A DNA stretch of 10,534 nt, from contig BBBN01000039.1 of NCBI GenBank assembly GCA_001311585.1, forward strand, positions 1 to 10,534, given 5' to 3'. The stretch is from Thermus sp. JCM 17653 (GTDB taxonomy: Bacteria > Deinococcota > Deinococci > Deinococcales > Thermaceae). The position numbers were made by a program, and so were the translations under genes. Positions 1 to 5,626 of this stretch are shown one piece after another (within the stretch, counting starts at the first letter, position 1; each line of letters begins with the position of its first letter). The notes beneath the pieces were generated by a model, which saw nothing but the letters and a program-made list of their open reading frames with translations, did no database searches and was not told where the DNA came from.

Positions 1-750
1 CTCGAGGCCTGGTGGCGGTCCTGCCCCCGGTGCGGGGTGGGCCTCCTGCCCCCTGAGCCCGTCTTGGTCCTGGACTTTGACGACCCCGAGGCGTGGGAGA
101 AGCTGAGGCGGGAGCACCCCGCCCTCGAGGCCGCCCCCCGGCAACGGACCGCCTCAGGGGGCTACCACGTCTTCCTCCTCCTTCCCCAGGGGGTGAGGCT
201 TTCCGCCACGACCCGGAAGCTTCCCGGGGTGGACATCCGGGGGATGGGGCGGGCCTACGTGGTGGTCTGGCCTACGCGCCTAGCCGATGGACGGACCTAC
301 GCCTGGGAAGTCCCCCTGACCCCTCCCGAGGAGCTTCCCCCGGTGCCTGAGGGCTTCCTCCTGAGGCTCCTCCCGCCACCGCCACCCCCACCCCCGGAGG
401 TACGGCCTGACGCGGGAGGAGCCAGCCCCAAGCGGCTCCAGGCCCTCCTCAGGAGCTATGCGGAAGCCGTGGCCCGGGCCCCCGTTGGCACGCGGCACCT
501 GACCCTCATCGCCTACGCCAGGGCCGCCGGGGGGCTCGTCCCCCACGGCTTGGACCCGAGGGAGGCGGAGGAGGTCCTGATGAGTGCCGCCCTGCAGGCC
601 GGGCTGCCTGAGCGGGAAGCCCGGGAGGCGGTGAAGTGGGGCCTCGAGGTGGGGAGCGCTCAGCCCATCGCCCTGGAGCCGCCCCTTGCCCCCTACGAGC
701 CCCGCACCTACCGGGCCCGCGTCTACGCCCGCATGAGGAGGTGGGCATGA
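1..750 (+). CDS. Bifunctional DNA primase/polymerase (PrimPol, AEP superfamily), 5' partial
   Basis: The reading frame is open from base 1, so the true start lies upstream. The archaeo-eukaryotic primase (AEP) active-site motifs appear in order. The metal-binding pair Asp-Phe-Asp (codons 73-81) follows a hydrophobic strand. A Ser-Gly-Gly-Tyr-His motif has its His at 166-168. A Val-Asp-Ile-Arg-Gly segment carries the third Asp at 232-234, followed by the usual Tyr-Val-Val-x-Pro strand and Tyr-x-Trp. A run of eight prolines near 370-395 links this catalytic part to a C-terminal helical domain of the type found after such primases (Leu-Ile-Ala-Tyr-Ala-Arg-Ala and a Gly-Leu-x-x-Gly end). The family makes primers and extends them for plasmid or phage-like replicons. 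The stop overlaps the next gene's ATG (ATGA), so the two are translationally coupled. The sequence is intact, with no frame error. Confidence 0.9.
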   Translation, partial: LEAWWRSCPRCGVGLLPPEPVLVLDFDDPEAWEKLRREHPALEAAPRQRTASGGYHVFLLLPQGVRLSATTRKLPGVDIRGMGRAYVVVWPTRLADGRTYAWEVPLTPPEELPPVPEGFLLRLLPPPPPPPPEVRPDAGGASPKRLQALLRSYAEAVARAPVGTRHLTLIAYARAAGGLVPHGLDPREAEEVLMSAALQAGLPEREAREAVKWGLEVGSAQPIALEPPLAPYEPRTYRARVYARMRRWA

Positions 751-2519
751 CCTTCCAGGACCTTCTCAAGCGGGTGGAAGGGGCCAAGGCGGAAACCCTT
801 CCCGCCCTCCTCCCCGAGCTCTTCAAGCATTTACGAGGCGGGGCTTCTGGATACCGAGCTGGAAGCCCTCTTCCTGGCCATCAAGAAGAAGACCGGAGTG
901 AGCGTGGGAGCCCTCCGCAAGGACTGGGCCCGTTACCGGGCCACGCGGGAGGAGGAGGCCCGCAAGGAGGCCGCCCCGGCCCTCACCCCCGAGGACCGGG
1001 AGGCCGCCCGGGAGCTCTCGGAGGACCCCGCCCTCCTCCACAAGGCCATCCGCGCCATCGGGGCGCTGGGGGTGGTGGGAGAGGAGGAAAACCGTGGGCT
1101 CCTTTACCTGGCCCTCCTTTCCGCCAAGACGGAAGCCCCCATCAGCGTCCTGGTCAAGGGGCGTAGCTCCTCGGGAAAGTCCTTCCTGGTGGGCTCCGTG
1201 CTGAAGCTCATCCCCCCCCGGGGCTACTACGAGCTTTCCAGCATGAGCGCCAAGGCCCTGGTGTACGCCGACTTGGACTTCCGGCACCGCCACCTGGTGC
1301 TCTACGAGGAGGACGGGCTGAACAACGAGGAAGTCCTCTACTTGGTGCGCACCCTCCTCAGTGAGGGGCAAATCCGCTACCTGACCGTGGAGAAGTCCCC
1401 CCAGGGGCGCATGGTGGCCCGGGAAATCGCCCGCCCCGGCCCCACGGGGCTCATCACCACGCTCACCAAGGGGCTCAGCAAGGAGGACAACGAAACCCGC
1501 ACCTTCAGCCTCTACATGGACGACTCCAAGGCCCACACCCTCCGGGTGGTGCAGGCCCTGGCCGAACGGGAGGCCTTGGGGGCGCGGCCCGAGGTGGAGG
1601 TGGCCCCCTGGCACGCCCTCTACGAGGCCCTTCCCCGAGTGGAGGTGGTGGTGCCCTACGCCCCGGCCATCGCCCGGCTCCTGGAGGCCCAGGGCCTCCC
1701 CGAGGACCTGACCCGCTCCGCCGGGACTTTGGCCGCTTCCTCACCCTGGTCAAGGTGGTGGGCCTCATTCACCACGCCCGGAGGGAGGAGCGGGAGGGGC
1801 GTTTGGTGGCCTCCCTGGAGGACTACGCCCTGGCCTACCACTTGGCCGCCCGCCCCCTGGCCCGAAGCGTCCATACCGTGAGCCCCCAGACCCTGGCCCT
1901 GGCCGTGGCCGTGCGGGAGGTGTACGAGGCCAAGCTGGAAGAGCTTGAGGGGAAGGTCCCCGAGGGGAGCGTGGCCGTGTACGTGAAGGACCTGGCCCGT
2001 CACTTGCGCTGGGCCAAGCGCACGGTGCAGAAGTGGGTAGACCAGGCCGAGGCCGCCGGGCTGGTGGACGTGCAGAAGGACGGGAACCGCCTGGCCCTGA
2101 GGCCCGTGGAGGGCGCGCCCCTGGAGGAGGCCGCCTTCCGGCTCCTCCCCGAGCCCGAGCGGCTAGCCCGGGAGCTGGGGGAGGGAGGGAAGTACGTGCA
2201 CCCCCTCACCGGGGAAACGTGCGTGCTCTATCTTCCCGCAAGCGCGTGCGCGTTCTCCCCGAAAACCGAGGAAAACGCCCTCCAGGACGAGGAAAACCAT
2301 CGCGCACGCCATGCGCACGACCGCGCACGCCTCCCCGAGGAACGCCCTTCTGGAGAGGAAAAACCCCGTGCGCGTTCGGAAGTGGCTTCCCCATCGCAAA
2401 GCCCGGAGGAACGCGCACGCTCCGAACTGGAGGCCCTGGCCGAAAAGACGGGGGCGCGGGTGTTCTACGTCCCCCGCCCCCACGCCCCGGAGGAGGACGG
2501 GGTGGAGGTGGAGCTGTGA
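747..2519 (+). CDS. P-loop ATPase with C-terminal winged helix (putative replication helicase of the element)
   Basis: The ATG overlaps the primase stop and has a strong SD (GAGGAGGTG, 735-743). The product is about 590 aa once two frame breaks are bridged. The first, near 828, behaves like one extra base; the second, at 1718-1719, like a CCC run shortened to CC. Protein runs smoothly across both (Leu-Phe-Lys into Ile-Tyr-Glu-Ala-Gly; Thr-Arg-Ser into Arg-Arg-Asp-Phe). A Walker A motif GRSSSGKS lies near residues 138-145 and a Walker B-like His-Leu-Val-Leu-Tyr-Glu-Glu near 182-188. A later Asn-Glu-Thr-Arg segment could supply an arginine finger. A winged helix sits near residues 410-450. The last ~100 residues are low-complexity and charged because repeat copy A runs through them. 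ATPases like this sit beside primases in mobile elements and probably unwind the origin, but helicase activity is inferred. Confidence 0.75.
2226..2422 (-). repeat. GCGTGCGC-rich structured repeat, copy A (inverted relative to copy B)
   Basis: This 197-bp segment, read on the minus strand, matches 2851-3046 on the plus strand. The order of short motifs is the same (GCGTGCGCG, GAACGCGCAC, GCGTGCGCG, GTGCGCAT, GCGTGCGCG, GAACGCGCACGCGC) and so are the spacings (43, 47 and 37 bases here against 42, 47 and 37 in copy B). The best block, 2293-2330, agrees with 2942-2979 at 34 of 38 positions. Sequence between motifs is diverged. The ends form an imperfect terminal inverted repeat (GCGTGCGCGTTC type). 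The copy lies in the 3' coding part of the ATPase and is translated as an Arg/Glu-rich tail. Confidence 0.8.
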
Positions 2520-2852
2520 CCCCCTGGCGGAAGCTCATCACCTTGGCCATGCCCCTGGCCGCCAAGGTGCGGGCCATGCGTCCGCCCAAGCTCCGGGTGG
2601 TGGCGGACGGCCGGGTGCTCTACTGGCCCTGGCCGTCCCGGAGGAGGAGGACCTGGAGGCGCATGCCGCCTGGCCCGGCAGAACGCCCCGAGCCTCGAGG
2701 CCTGGCTTGTGGAGCGCCTGACCTTCCTGGAGGAAGCCTGGCCGGAGGTGAAGGAGGTGGAGCTCCTGGGCGTGTGGGTGGGGAACCCGCCCCGGCTTGA
2801 GCCCATCGCCCGGGCCCGGGTGAAGCCCAAGGAGGGGGTGGCCCATGCCTGA
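2516..2852 (+). CDS. Hypothetical protein, about 112 aa, two frame breaks
   Basis: I do not recognise a family. The GTG start at 2516 overlaps the ATPase stop (GTGA), continuing the coupled operon. Coding moves through three frames. The breaks are at 2625-2626 (Leu-Tyr-Trp into Ala-Leu-Ala-Val-Pro, a G run one base short) and 2669-2670 (Ala-Ala into Leu-Ala-Arg-Gln, a C run one base short). After repair the product starts MTPWRKLITL and ends with Val-Ala-His-Ala. It has a basic N-terminal 30 residues, an acidic patch (Pro-Glu-Glu-Glu-Asp-Leu-Glu) and a Trp/Leu-rich helix near residues 60-80. There is no signal peptide or membrane span. Codon use matches the neighbours in each frame segment, which is the main reason to call one gene and not three fragments. 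Confidence 0.55.
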
Positions 2853-3083
2853 GCGTGCGCGAGTTTCGGGGAACGCCGTCCTGTACGAGAGGGAGAACGC
2901 GCACGCACTTTGTGCCGTCCAGGACGGCATTCCTCTCCCACGCGTGCGCGTGCGTGCGCATAGCGTGCGCGAGGGTTTTGCCCGTACAGGACGCGATAAA
3001 CCCCCCGTTAGGAGGGGAACGCGCACGCGCCTCCGGGAGGATAGAGAGGCGAGGAGAAACCCCTGGGAGGAGGTGGCCCATGC
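2831..3083. repeat. 18-bp direct repeat flanking repeat copy B
   Basis: GGAGGNGGTGGCCCATGC occurs at 2831-2848 and again at 3066-3083 (17 of 18 identical), 235 bases apart, on either side of repeat copy B. Each copy contains an SD and an ATG. This could be a target or segmental duplication made when copy B arrived, or two independent ribosome-binding sites that resemble each other. Confidence 0.55.
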
Positions 3084-3093
3084 GGGCCGTTGA
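2845..3093 (+). CDS. Possible 82-aa Arg-rich ORF running through repeat copy B
   Basis: The ATG at 2845 has a good SD (AAGGAGGGGG) and overlaps the upstream stop by a few bases, as other genes in this operon do. The frame is open for 82 codons and ends inside the next gene's start region. Against it, nearly all of it is the repeat element, its composition (very Arg-rich, no recognisable fold) reflects the repeated GCGTGCGC motifs, and codon use does not show the usual pattern. It may be translated without having a selected product. Confidence 0.25.
   Translation: MPERARVSGNAVLYERENAHALCAVQDGIPLPRVRVRAHSVREGFARTGRDKPPVRRGTRTRLREDREARRNPWEEVAHAGR
2851..3046 (+). repeat. GCGTGCGC-rich structured repeat, copy B
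   Basis: This 196-bp segment is the inverted partner of 2226-2422. It has six GCGTGCGC or GCGCACGC octamers plus nested dyads. The central palindrome GCCGTCCAGGACGGC lies near 2923. A perfect 10-bp inverted pair GTCCTGTACG / CGTACAGGAC lies at about 2878 and 2983. Outer GCGTGCGCG / CGCGCACGC arms flank these. It fills the space between two small genes and has no convincing coding content. Possible roles are an iteron-type replication origin near the primase genes, a non-autonomous inserted element, or a structured regulatory RNA. Confidence 0.8.
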
Positions 3094-3310
3094 CGCGCTG
3101 GCCCGATACTTGTGGGAGGAGGGGCTGGACGTTGCCACGGACCCCGGCCTTCCCCGGGGCCACCTGGTGGTGAAGGACGGGAGCTATGCCCGCGTCTTTT
3201 CCCCGGGGGAGGTGGCCGCCTTGGCCCAAGCCCTCCTGGCCCTGGGGCTCATGGACCACAAGGGGCGCGCCGTGGTCCTCAAAGAGCGGGAGCTGACCCC
3301 CTGGGGGTGA
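3080..3310 (+). CDS. Hypothetical protein, 76 aa
   Basis: No family recognised. The ATG at 3080 follows a strong SD (GGGAGGAGG, 3065-3073) with six bases between. The product is an intact single frame, MRAVDALARYLWEEGLDVAT at its start and ending Leu-Thr-Pro-Trp-Gly. It reads as a small soluble alpha/beta protein: an amphipathic first helix, a beta-like His-Leu-Val-Val-Lys-Asp-Gly segment, then an Ala/Leu-rich helix near residues 45-57. The in-frame extension upstream of 3080 runs into the repeat and is not used here. The stop is 13 bases before the next start, with the next SD between them, so the gene belongs to the same operon. Confidence 0.6.
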   Translation: MRAVDALARYLWEEGLDVATDPGLPRGHLVVKDGSYARVFSPGEVAALAQALLALGLMDHKGRAVVLKERELTPWG

Positions 3311-3323
3311 AGGAGGAGGAACC

Positions 3324-3602
3324 TTGAGGAGGACGGGAGTCTTGGAACCCGAGGAGGGTGCGCCCCCTCCCGAGGTGCCGTACCCCGAGCTTAGGCCGGA
3401 GGACCCTTCTCCCTTCCACGCCGTGGCCCGTTGGGTAACCGCCATGTGGCCCTGGGCGAGGTTTGCCGGGATTACCGCCAAGCGGTGGCCGTACCTCGGG
3501 GGGCGCTTCCTGAGGGAGGCGGTGGACCTAGGCCCCCTCGGGGCGGTTTGGACCGATGGACCTAAGACCTTGTGGGCGTGGGAGCCTAGAGGAGGTGAGT
3601 GA
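3324..3602 (+). CDS. Hypothetical protein, 92 aa
   Basis: Not recognised. The start is TTG at 3324, chosen because AGGAGGAGG (3311-3319) sits four bases upstream and no ATG or GTG has a comparable site. The N-terminal 30 residues are Pro/Glu-rich and probably disordered. The rest is Trp-rich (six Trp in the last 60 residues) with one hydrophobic stretch, Val-Thr-Ala-Met-Trp-Pro-Trp-Ala-Arg-Phe-Ala-Gly, too short and interrupted to be a confident membrane span. The frame is intact. It overlaps the following mini-ORF by TGATG. Confidence 0.55.
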   Translation: MRRTGVLEPEEGAPPPEVPYPELRPEDPSPFHAVARWVTAMWPWARFAGITAKRWPYLGGRFLREAVDLGPLGAVWTDGPKTLWAWEPRGGE

Positions 3603-3664
3603 TGCGCGGGACGAGGAGGAACGGTAGCCCCTACCCCGAGGAGAGGCCGGAAGGAGGCTTCTAA
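3602..3664 (+). CDS. Candidate 20-aa mini-ORF at operon end
   Basis: ATG at 3602 shares a TGATG overlap with the preceding stop and has AGAGGAGG six bases upstream, so ribosomes would plausibly reinitiate here. It encodes 20 residues rich in Arg, Gly, Pro and Glu, ending 16 bases before the terminator hairpin. A product that short has no recognisable function, and chance is a real alternative. Confidence 0.3.
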   Translation: MRGTRRNGSPYPEERPEGGF

Positions 3665-3680
3665 CCCCCGCCGCCTTCCA

Positions 3681-3714
3681 GAGAAGGGGCCGGGTACCTT
3701 CCCGGCCCCTTCTC
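3681..3714 (+). terminator. Strong hairpin closing the replication operon
   Basis: GAGAAGGGGCCGGG pairs perfectly with CCCGGCCCCTTCTC (14 bp) around a six-base loop TACCTT. No long T run follows, as is often seen in very GC-rich thermophiles, so termination strength is inferred from stem stability and from the position at the end of the gene run. Confidence 0.75.
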
Positions 3715-3746
3715 ACTTCGGGAAACGACACATAGCGCCGCAAAAC

Positions 3747-3765
3747 CGGGGTTTCGGCAACCCCG
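3747..3765. promoter_or_regulatory. Short stem-loop in control region
   Basis: CGGGGTT and AACCCCG form a perfect 7-bp stem around TCGGC. It stands alone in the non-coding region just before the tandem repeats and is not followed by a T run. Confidence 0.4.
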
Positions 3766-3767
3766 AA

Positions 3768-3811
3768 GTGAGACGGTAGCGAGACAAAAGCGAGACAAAA
3801 GCGAAACGCGT
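3768..3811. repeat. Tandem 11-bp repeats in control region
   Basis: Four consecutive 11-base units are GTGAGACGGTA, GCGAGACAAAA, GCGAGACAAAA and GCGAAACGCGT. The middle two are identical and the outer two share GNGANAC. An 11-bp period puts every unit on the same face of the helix, as expected for cooperative protein sites such as iterons, excisionase sites or integrase arm sites. Confidence 0.7.
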
Positions 3812-3882
3812 CAACGGATGACGGAAAGGAGGGGTAGCGTTAGGGGTTGGCACCCTCCCCCCGAAACCGCCGCCCCCCGTTC

Positions 3883-3906
3883 TTCGCGAAAGTGCGATTT
3901 CGCGAA
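3883..3906. promoter_or_regulatory. Two TTCGCGAA palindromes (candidate operators)
   Basis: The 8-bp perfect palindrome TTCGCGAA occurs at 3883-3890 and 3899-3906, 16 bases centre to centre, lying about 40-60 bases upstream of the ATG at 3944. Paired palindromes in front of an integrase operon are typical repressor or activator sites. No regulator gene is visible in the window. Confidence 0.5.
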
Positions 3907-3917
3907 TAACGAGCACC

Positions 3918-3943
3918 CCATCTTCCGGTGCTAAGATGGAGGC
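3918..3943 (+). promoter_or_regulatory. Leaderless-type promoter with overlapping dyad, integrase operon
   Basis: TAAGAT at 3932-3937 is a good -10 box ending six bases before the ATG at 3944, the spacing expected when transcription starts at the start codon itself. It is embedded in a perfect 7-bp dyad, CCATCTT (3918-3924) and AAGATGG (3933-3939), so a bound protein would cover the -10. No good -35 is present, suggesting dependence on an activator. A GGAGG lies one base before ATG, too close to serve as an SD. Confidence 0.45.
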
Positions 3944-4176
3944 ATGCCGCGAGGCAGAACCTAGACCGGGCAAGGCAACCCCGGGAGGAGCGGGCCCGGC
4001 TCCTCGGGGTGAAGCTCCTGGGGCCGGGAGAGGCGGCCCAAAGCTTCTGGGTACGGGGGGAGAAGCCCGTGGTGGAGGCTTTCCGCCGCCTTTCCGCTGA
4101 GGAGCGCGGGAAGGTGGTCAAGGCGGGCCTCGAGGCCCTGGGCTACCTGAGGGGGGAGGAGCGCCGTGAACCTTAG
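3944..4176 (+). CDS. Small basic protein, about 77 aa, first gene of integrase operon
   Basis: Not assigned to a family. I place the start at ATG 3944, which reads MPRGRT and then meets TAG. One missing C at 3960-3961 (CC for CCC) would give Thr-Leu-Asp-Arg-Ala and continue in the long open frame to 4176. The repaired protein starts with a basic arm (Met-Pro-Arg-Gly-Arg), has an Arg/Glu-rich helix, a Phe-Trp-Val strand and a helical C-terminal half. Size, basic arm and position just upstream of an integrase would suit an excisionase or a small DNA-binding regulator, but I see no diagnostic motif. An alternative without a frame error is the GTG at 3928, which lies inside the promoter dyad and is less likely. 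It overlaps the next ORF by 11 bases. Confidence 0.5.
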
Positions 4177-4288
4177 GAAGCTCTGGTCCTGGCTTCGCTT
4201 CGCCAAGATGCTGGCCCGGGGAAGGGTGGGCAAGCGCTGGGCCATCCGCCGGGCCAAGTGGCTTTGGCGCAAGAGGAGGAGGTGGTGA
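4166..4288 (+). CDS. 40-aa highly basic, Trp-rich peptide
   Basis: GTG at 4166 follows a purine-rich GGGGGGAGGAG by a few bases, overlaps the upstream gene's end, and its stop overlaps the integrase ATG (TGATG). The 40 residues contain 11 Arg, 5 Lys and 6 Trp and no acidic residue at all. It begins MNLRKLWSWLRFAKML and ends with Lys-Arg-Arg-Arg-Trp. A helix would be amphipathic with Trp on one face. It could be an excisionase-like DNA-binding peptide, an integrase accessory or a membrane-active peptide, or it may only be a coupling ORF for the integrase. No homology is recognised. It lacks any frame error. Confidence 0.5.
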   Translation: MNLRKLWSWLRFAKMLARGRVGKRWAIRRAKWLWRKRRRW

Positions 4289-5463
4289 TGAGAAGGCGCG
4301 GCAAGGGAGGCGGGAGCGTCTTCTACCACGAGGGCAAGGGGAAGTGGGTAGCCCAACTCACCTGGGTAGACCCCGCCACGGGCCGGAAGGTCAAGCGGGA
4401 GAAGCATTGCCAAACCCGCAAGGAGGCGGAAAGGGCCCTGGCGGATATGGTGGCCGCCCAGGCCAGGGGGCTCCTCACCGACCCCTCCCGGCTGACTGCC
4501 CGGGACTTCGCCCTGGAGTACCTGAGGCGCTTGGAGCGGGAAGGGCTTAGGCCAAACTCCCTTCGCCTGGCCCAGGAGGAGCTGGCCCACGCCATGCCCT
4601 CCCTCAAGGACCCCAAGGCCCCTGACCCCCTGGGCCGCATGCGGCTCCAGGAGGTGAAGCCGGTCCACGTGCGGGCCGCCGTGGACCGGGTGGTGGAAGC
4701 GGGCTACGCCCCCCGCACCGTGGGCCGGGTGCTCATGCGGCTCAAGGCCCTCTTCCGGGAGGCCCTACGCCTGGAGCTGGTGGCCCGCAACCCCGCTGAG
4801 GCCGTGAAGGTGCGTCTTCCCAAGGGGGAGAAGGCCGCGCGGGCCCTGGAGCCCCACGAGGTGGCCCGGCTCCTGGAGGCCGCCGAAGCCTCCCGGTCCA
4901 AGGACATGGCCCTTCTCCTCCGGCTCATGCTGGAAACCGGCTTGCGCCGGGGGGAGGCCCTGGCCCTGCAATGGCGGGACGTGGACCTGGAGCGGGGCGA
5001 GGTGCGGGTGTGGCGGTCATGGACCAAGGCCGGAGGCAAGGGGGCCTTCTCCGAGCCCAAGACCCCCACGGCCAAGCGGGTGGTGCCCCTACCGAGGGGG
5101 CTCCTCCTTAGGCTCCAAGCCCGCCGGGAGGAGCTTCTGGAGCGCCTGACCCCGGAGGAGGCGGACGGGCTCTTCCTGGTGGGCGGGGAGAAGCCCGTGG
5201 ACCCCGATGCCTTCAACCACTACCTGCGCCGCCTGGCCGAAAGGGCGGGCCTGGGCCGGGTGAGGGTGCACGACCTCCGGCACACCTGGGCCACCCTGGC
5301 CCTCTCCCGGGGCATCCCCCTGGAGGTAGTGAGTGAACGGCTGGGCCACGCCTCCCCCACCATCACCCTCAGCGTGTACCGGCACCTTCTGGAGGAGGAG
5401 CGCCGGGGGTACGTCTTGGACCTGGAAGAACTCCTCTACCCCGCTACCCGCGCCAAAGCCTGA
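4288..5463 (+). CDS. int: Tyrosine recombinase / phage-type integrase
   Basis: 391 aa, intact. The ATG at 4288 is chosen because AGGAGGAGG (4274-4282) ends five bases upstream; an in-frame GTG at 4258 would lie within the preceding peptide gene. Residues 1-55 resemble the arm-type AP2-like DNA-binding domain (Gly-Gly-Gly-Ser-Val-Phe-Tyr, Gly-Lys-Trp-Val-Ala-Gln, ending in Thr-Arg-Lys-Glu-Ala-Glu). Residues 65-170 are the core-binding SAM-like domain. The catalytic domain has Arg220 (TGLRRGE), a probable beta-hairpin Lys258 (PKTPTAKR), His328-x-x-Arg331 (HDLRHTWAT), His354 (RLGHAS) and the nucleophile Tyr364 (SVYRH). All expected active-site residues are present, so it should be active. It would integrate or excise the element at the adjacent tRNA-Val. 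Confidence 0.95.
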   Translation: MRRRGKGGGSVFYHEGKGKWVAQLTWVDPATGRKVKREKHCQTRKEAERALADMVAAQARGLLTDPSRLTARDFALEYLRRLEREGLRPNSLRLAQEELAHAMPSLKDPKAPDPLGRMRLQEVKPVHVRAAVDRVVEAGYAPRTVGRVLMRLKALFREALRLELVARNPAEAVKVRLPKGEKAARALEPHEVARLLEAAEASRSKDMALLLRLMLETGLRRGEALALQWRDVDLERGEVRVWRSWTKAGGKGAFSEPKTPTAKRVVPLPRGLLLRLQARREELLERLTPEEADGLFLVGGEKPVDPDAFNHYLRRLAERAGLGRVRVHDLRHTWATLALSRGIPLEVVSERLGHASPTITLSVYRHLLEEERRGYVLDLEELLYPATRAKA

Positions 5464-5494
5464 ACGGATAGACCGGCTGATAAACCGGCTAAAG

Positions 5495-5525
5495 GCTTTC
5501 CCCCCACGCTACCGTGGGGGGAAGC
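5495..5525. terminator. Bidirectional hairpin between integrase and tRNA
   Basis: GCTTTCCCCCCACG and CGTGGGGGGAAGC pair over 13 bp with one bulged T around a CTAC loop. TTT follows on the plus side and CTTT on the minus side. It lies between the convergent integrase and tRNA genes and would serve both. Confidence 0.7.
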
Positions 5526-5540
5526 TTTGCGTCCTGGAGC

Positions 5541-5615
5541 TGGTGGGCGGCGTAGGACTTGAACCTACGACCTCTCGCGTGTGAGGCGAGCGCTCTTCCG
5601 CTGAGCTAGCCGCCC
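5541..5615 (-). tRNA. tRNA-Val (anticodon CAC)
   Basis: The minus strand folds into a full 75-nt cloverleaf. The 7-bp acceptor stem is GGGCGGC/GCCGCCC with discriminator A and an encoded CCA. The D arm includes TAGCTCAGC. The anticodon arm is CTCGC-CTCACAC-GCGAG, giving anticodon CAC (plus-strand 5581-5583), which reads the valine codon GUG. The T arm contains GGTTCAAGTCC. Its 3' end faces the element's integrase gene, consistent with use as attachment site, with the tRNA regenerated at the junction. Confidence 0.95.
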
Positions 5616-5626
5616 CAGCCTCTAGA

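Larger units (their letters stand above)
1..5545. mobile_element. Integrative element, right part, ending at tRNA-Val
   Basis: The segment carries a primase-polymerase, a P-loop ATPase/putative helicase, small unknown genes, a non-coding control region and a tyrosine integrase that stops about 80 bases from the 3' end of a tRNA gene. This is the standard layout of a tRNA-targeted integrative element. The right boundary is placed in the tRNA 3' end because integrases of this family commonly recombine there; the duplicated attachment core at the other end lies outside the window, so the exact edge is inferred. No conjugation or capsid genes are visible here. Thermus thermophilus HB27 is known to carry elements of this kind (ICETh1/ICETh2), one with a PrimPol; kinship to those is my inference from gene content. 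Confidence 0.75.

Noticed and set aside
636..1166. 176-codon plus-strand frame starting inside the primase gene
   Set aside because: Only the part from 747 to about 828 is coding; the rest is Gly/Pro/Arg-rich out-of-frame reading of the ATPase gene.
898..1714. GTG at 898 as the real start of the ATPase gene
   Set aside because: Coding character continues upstream to 829 in the same frame and there is no good SD at 898, while ATG 747 has a strong SD and couples to the primase stop.
2226..3046. CRISPR-like array from the recurring GCGTGCGC motifs
   Set aside because: Motifs are only 8-14 bases, occur in both orientations, have unequal spacing and no uniform repeat-spacer structure. No cas genes are present.
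2465..3138. Long minus-strand open frames across repeat copy B
   Set aside because: Several overlapping frames are open at once because of high GC. They have no SD, their codon use is wrong, and the similarity between frames is explained by the DNA repeat.
4258..4290. GTG at 4258 as integrase start
   Set aside because: It lacks an SD and lies inside the 40-aa ORF, whereas ATG 4288 has AGGAGGAGG at ideal spacing and a TGATG overlap.
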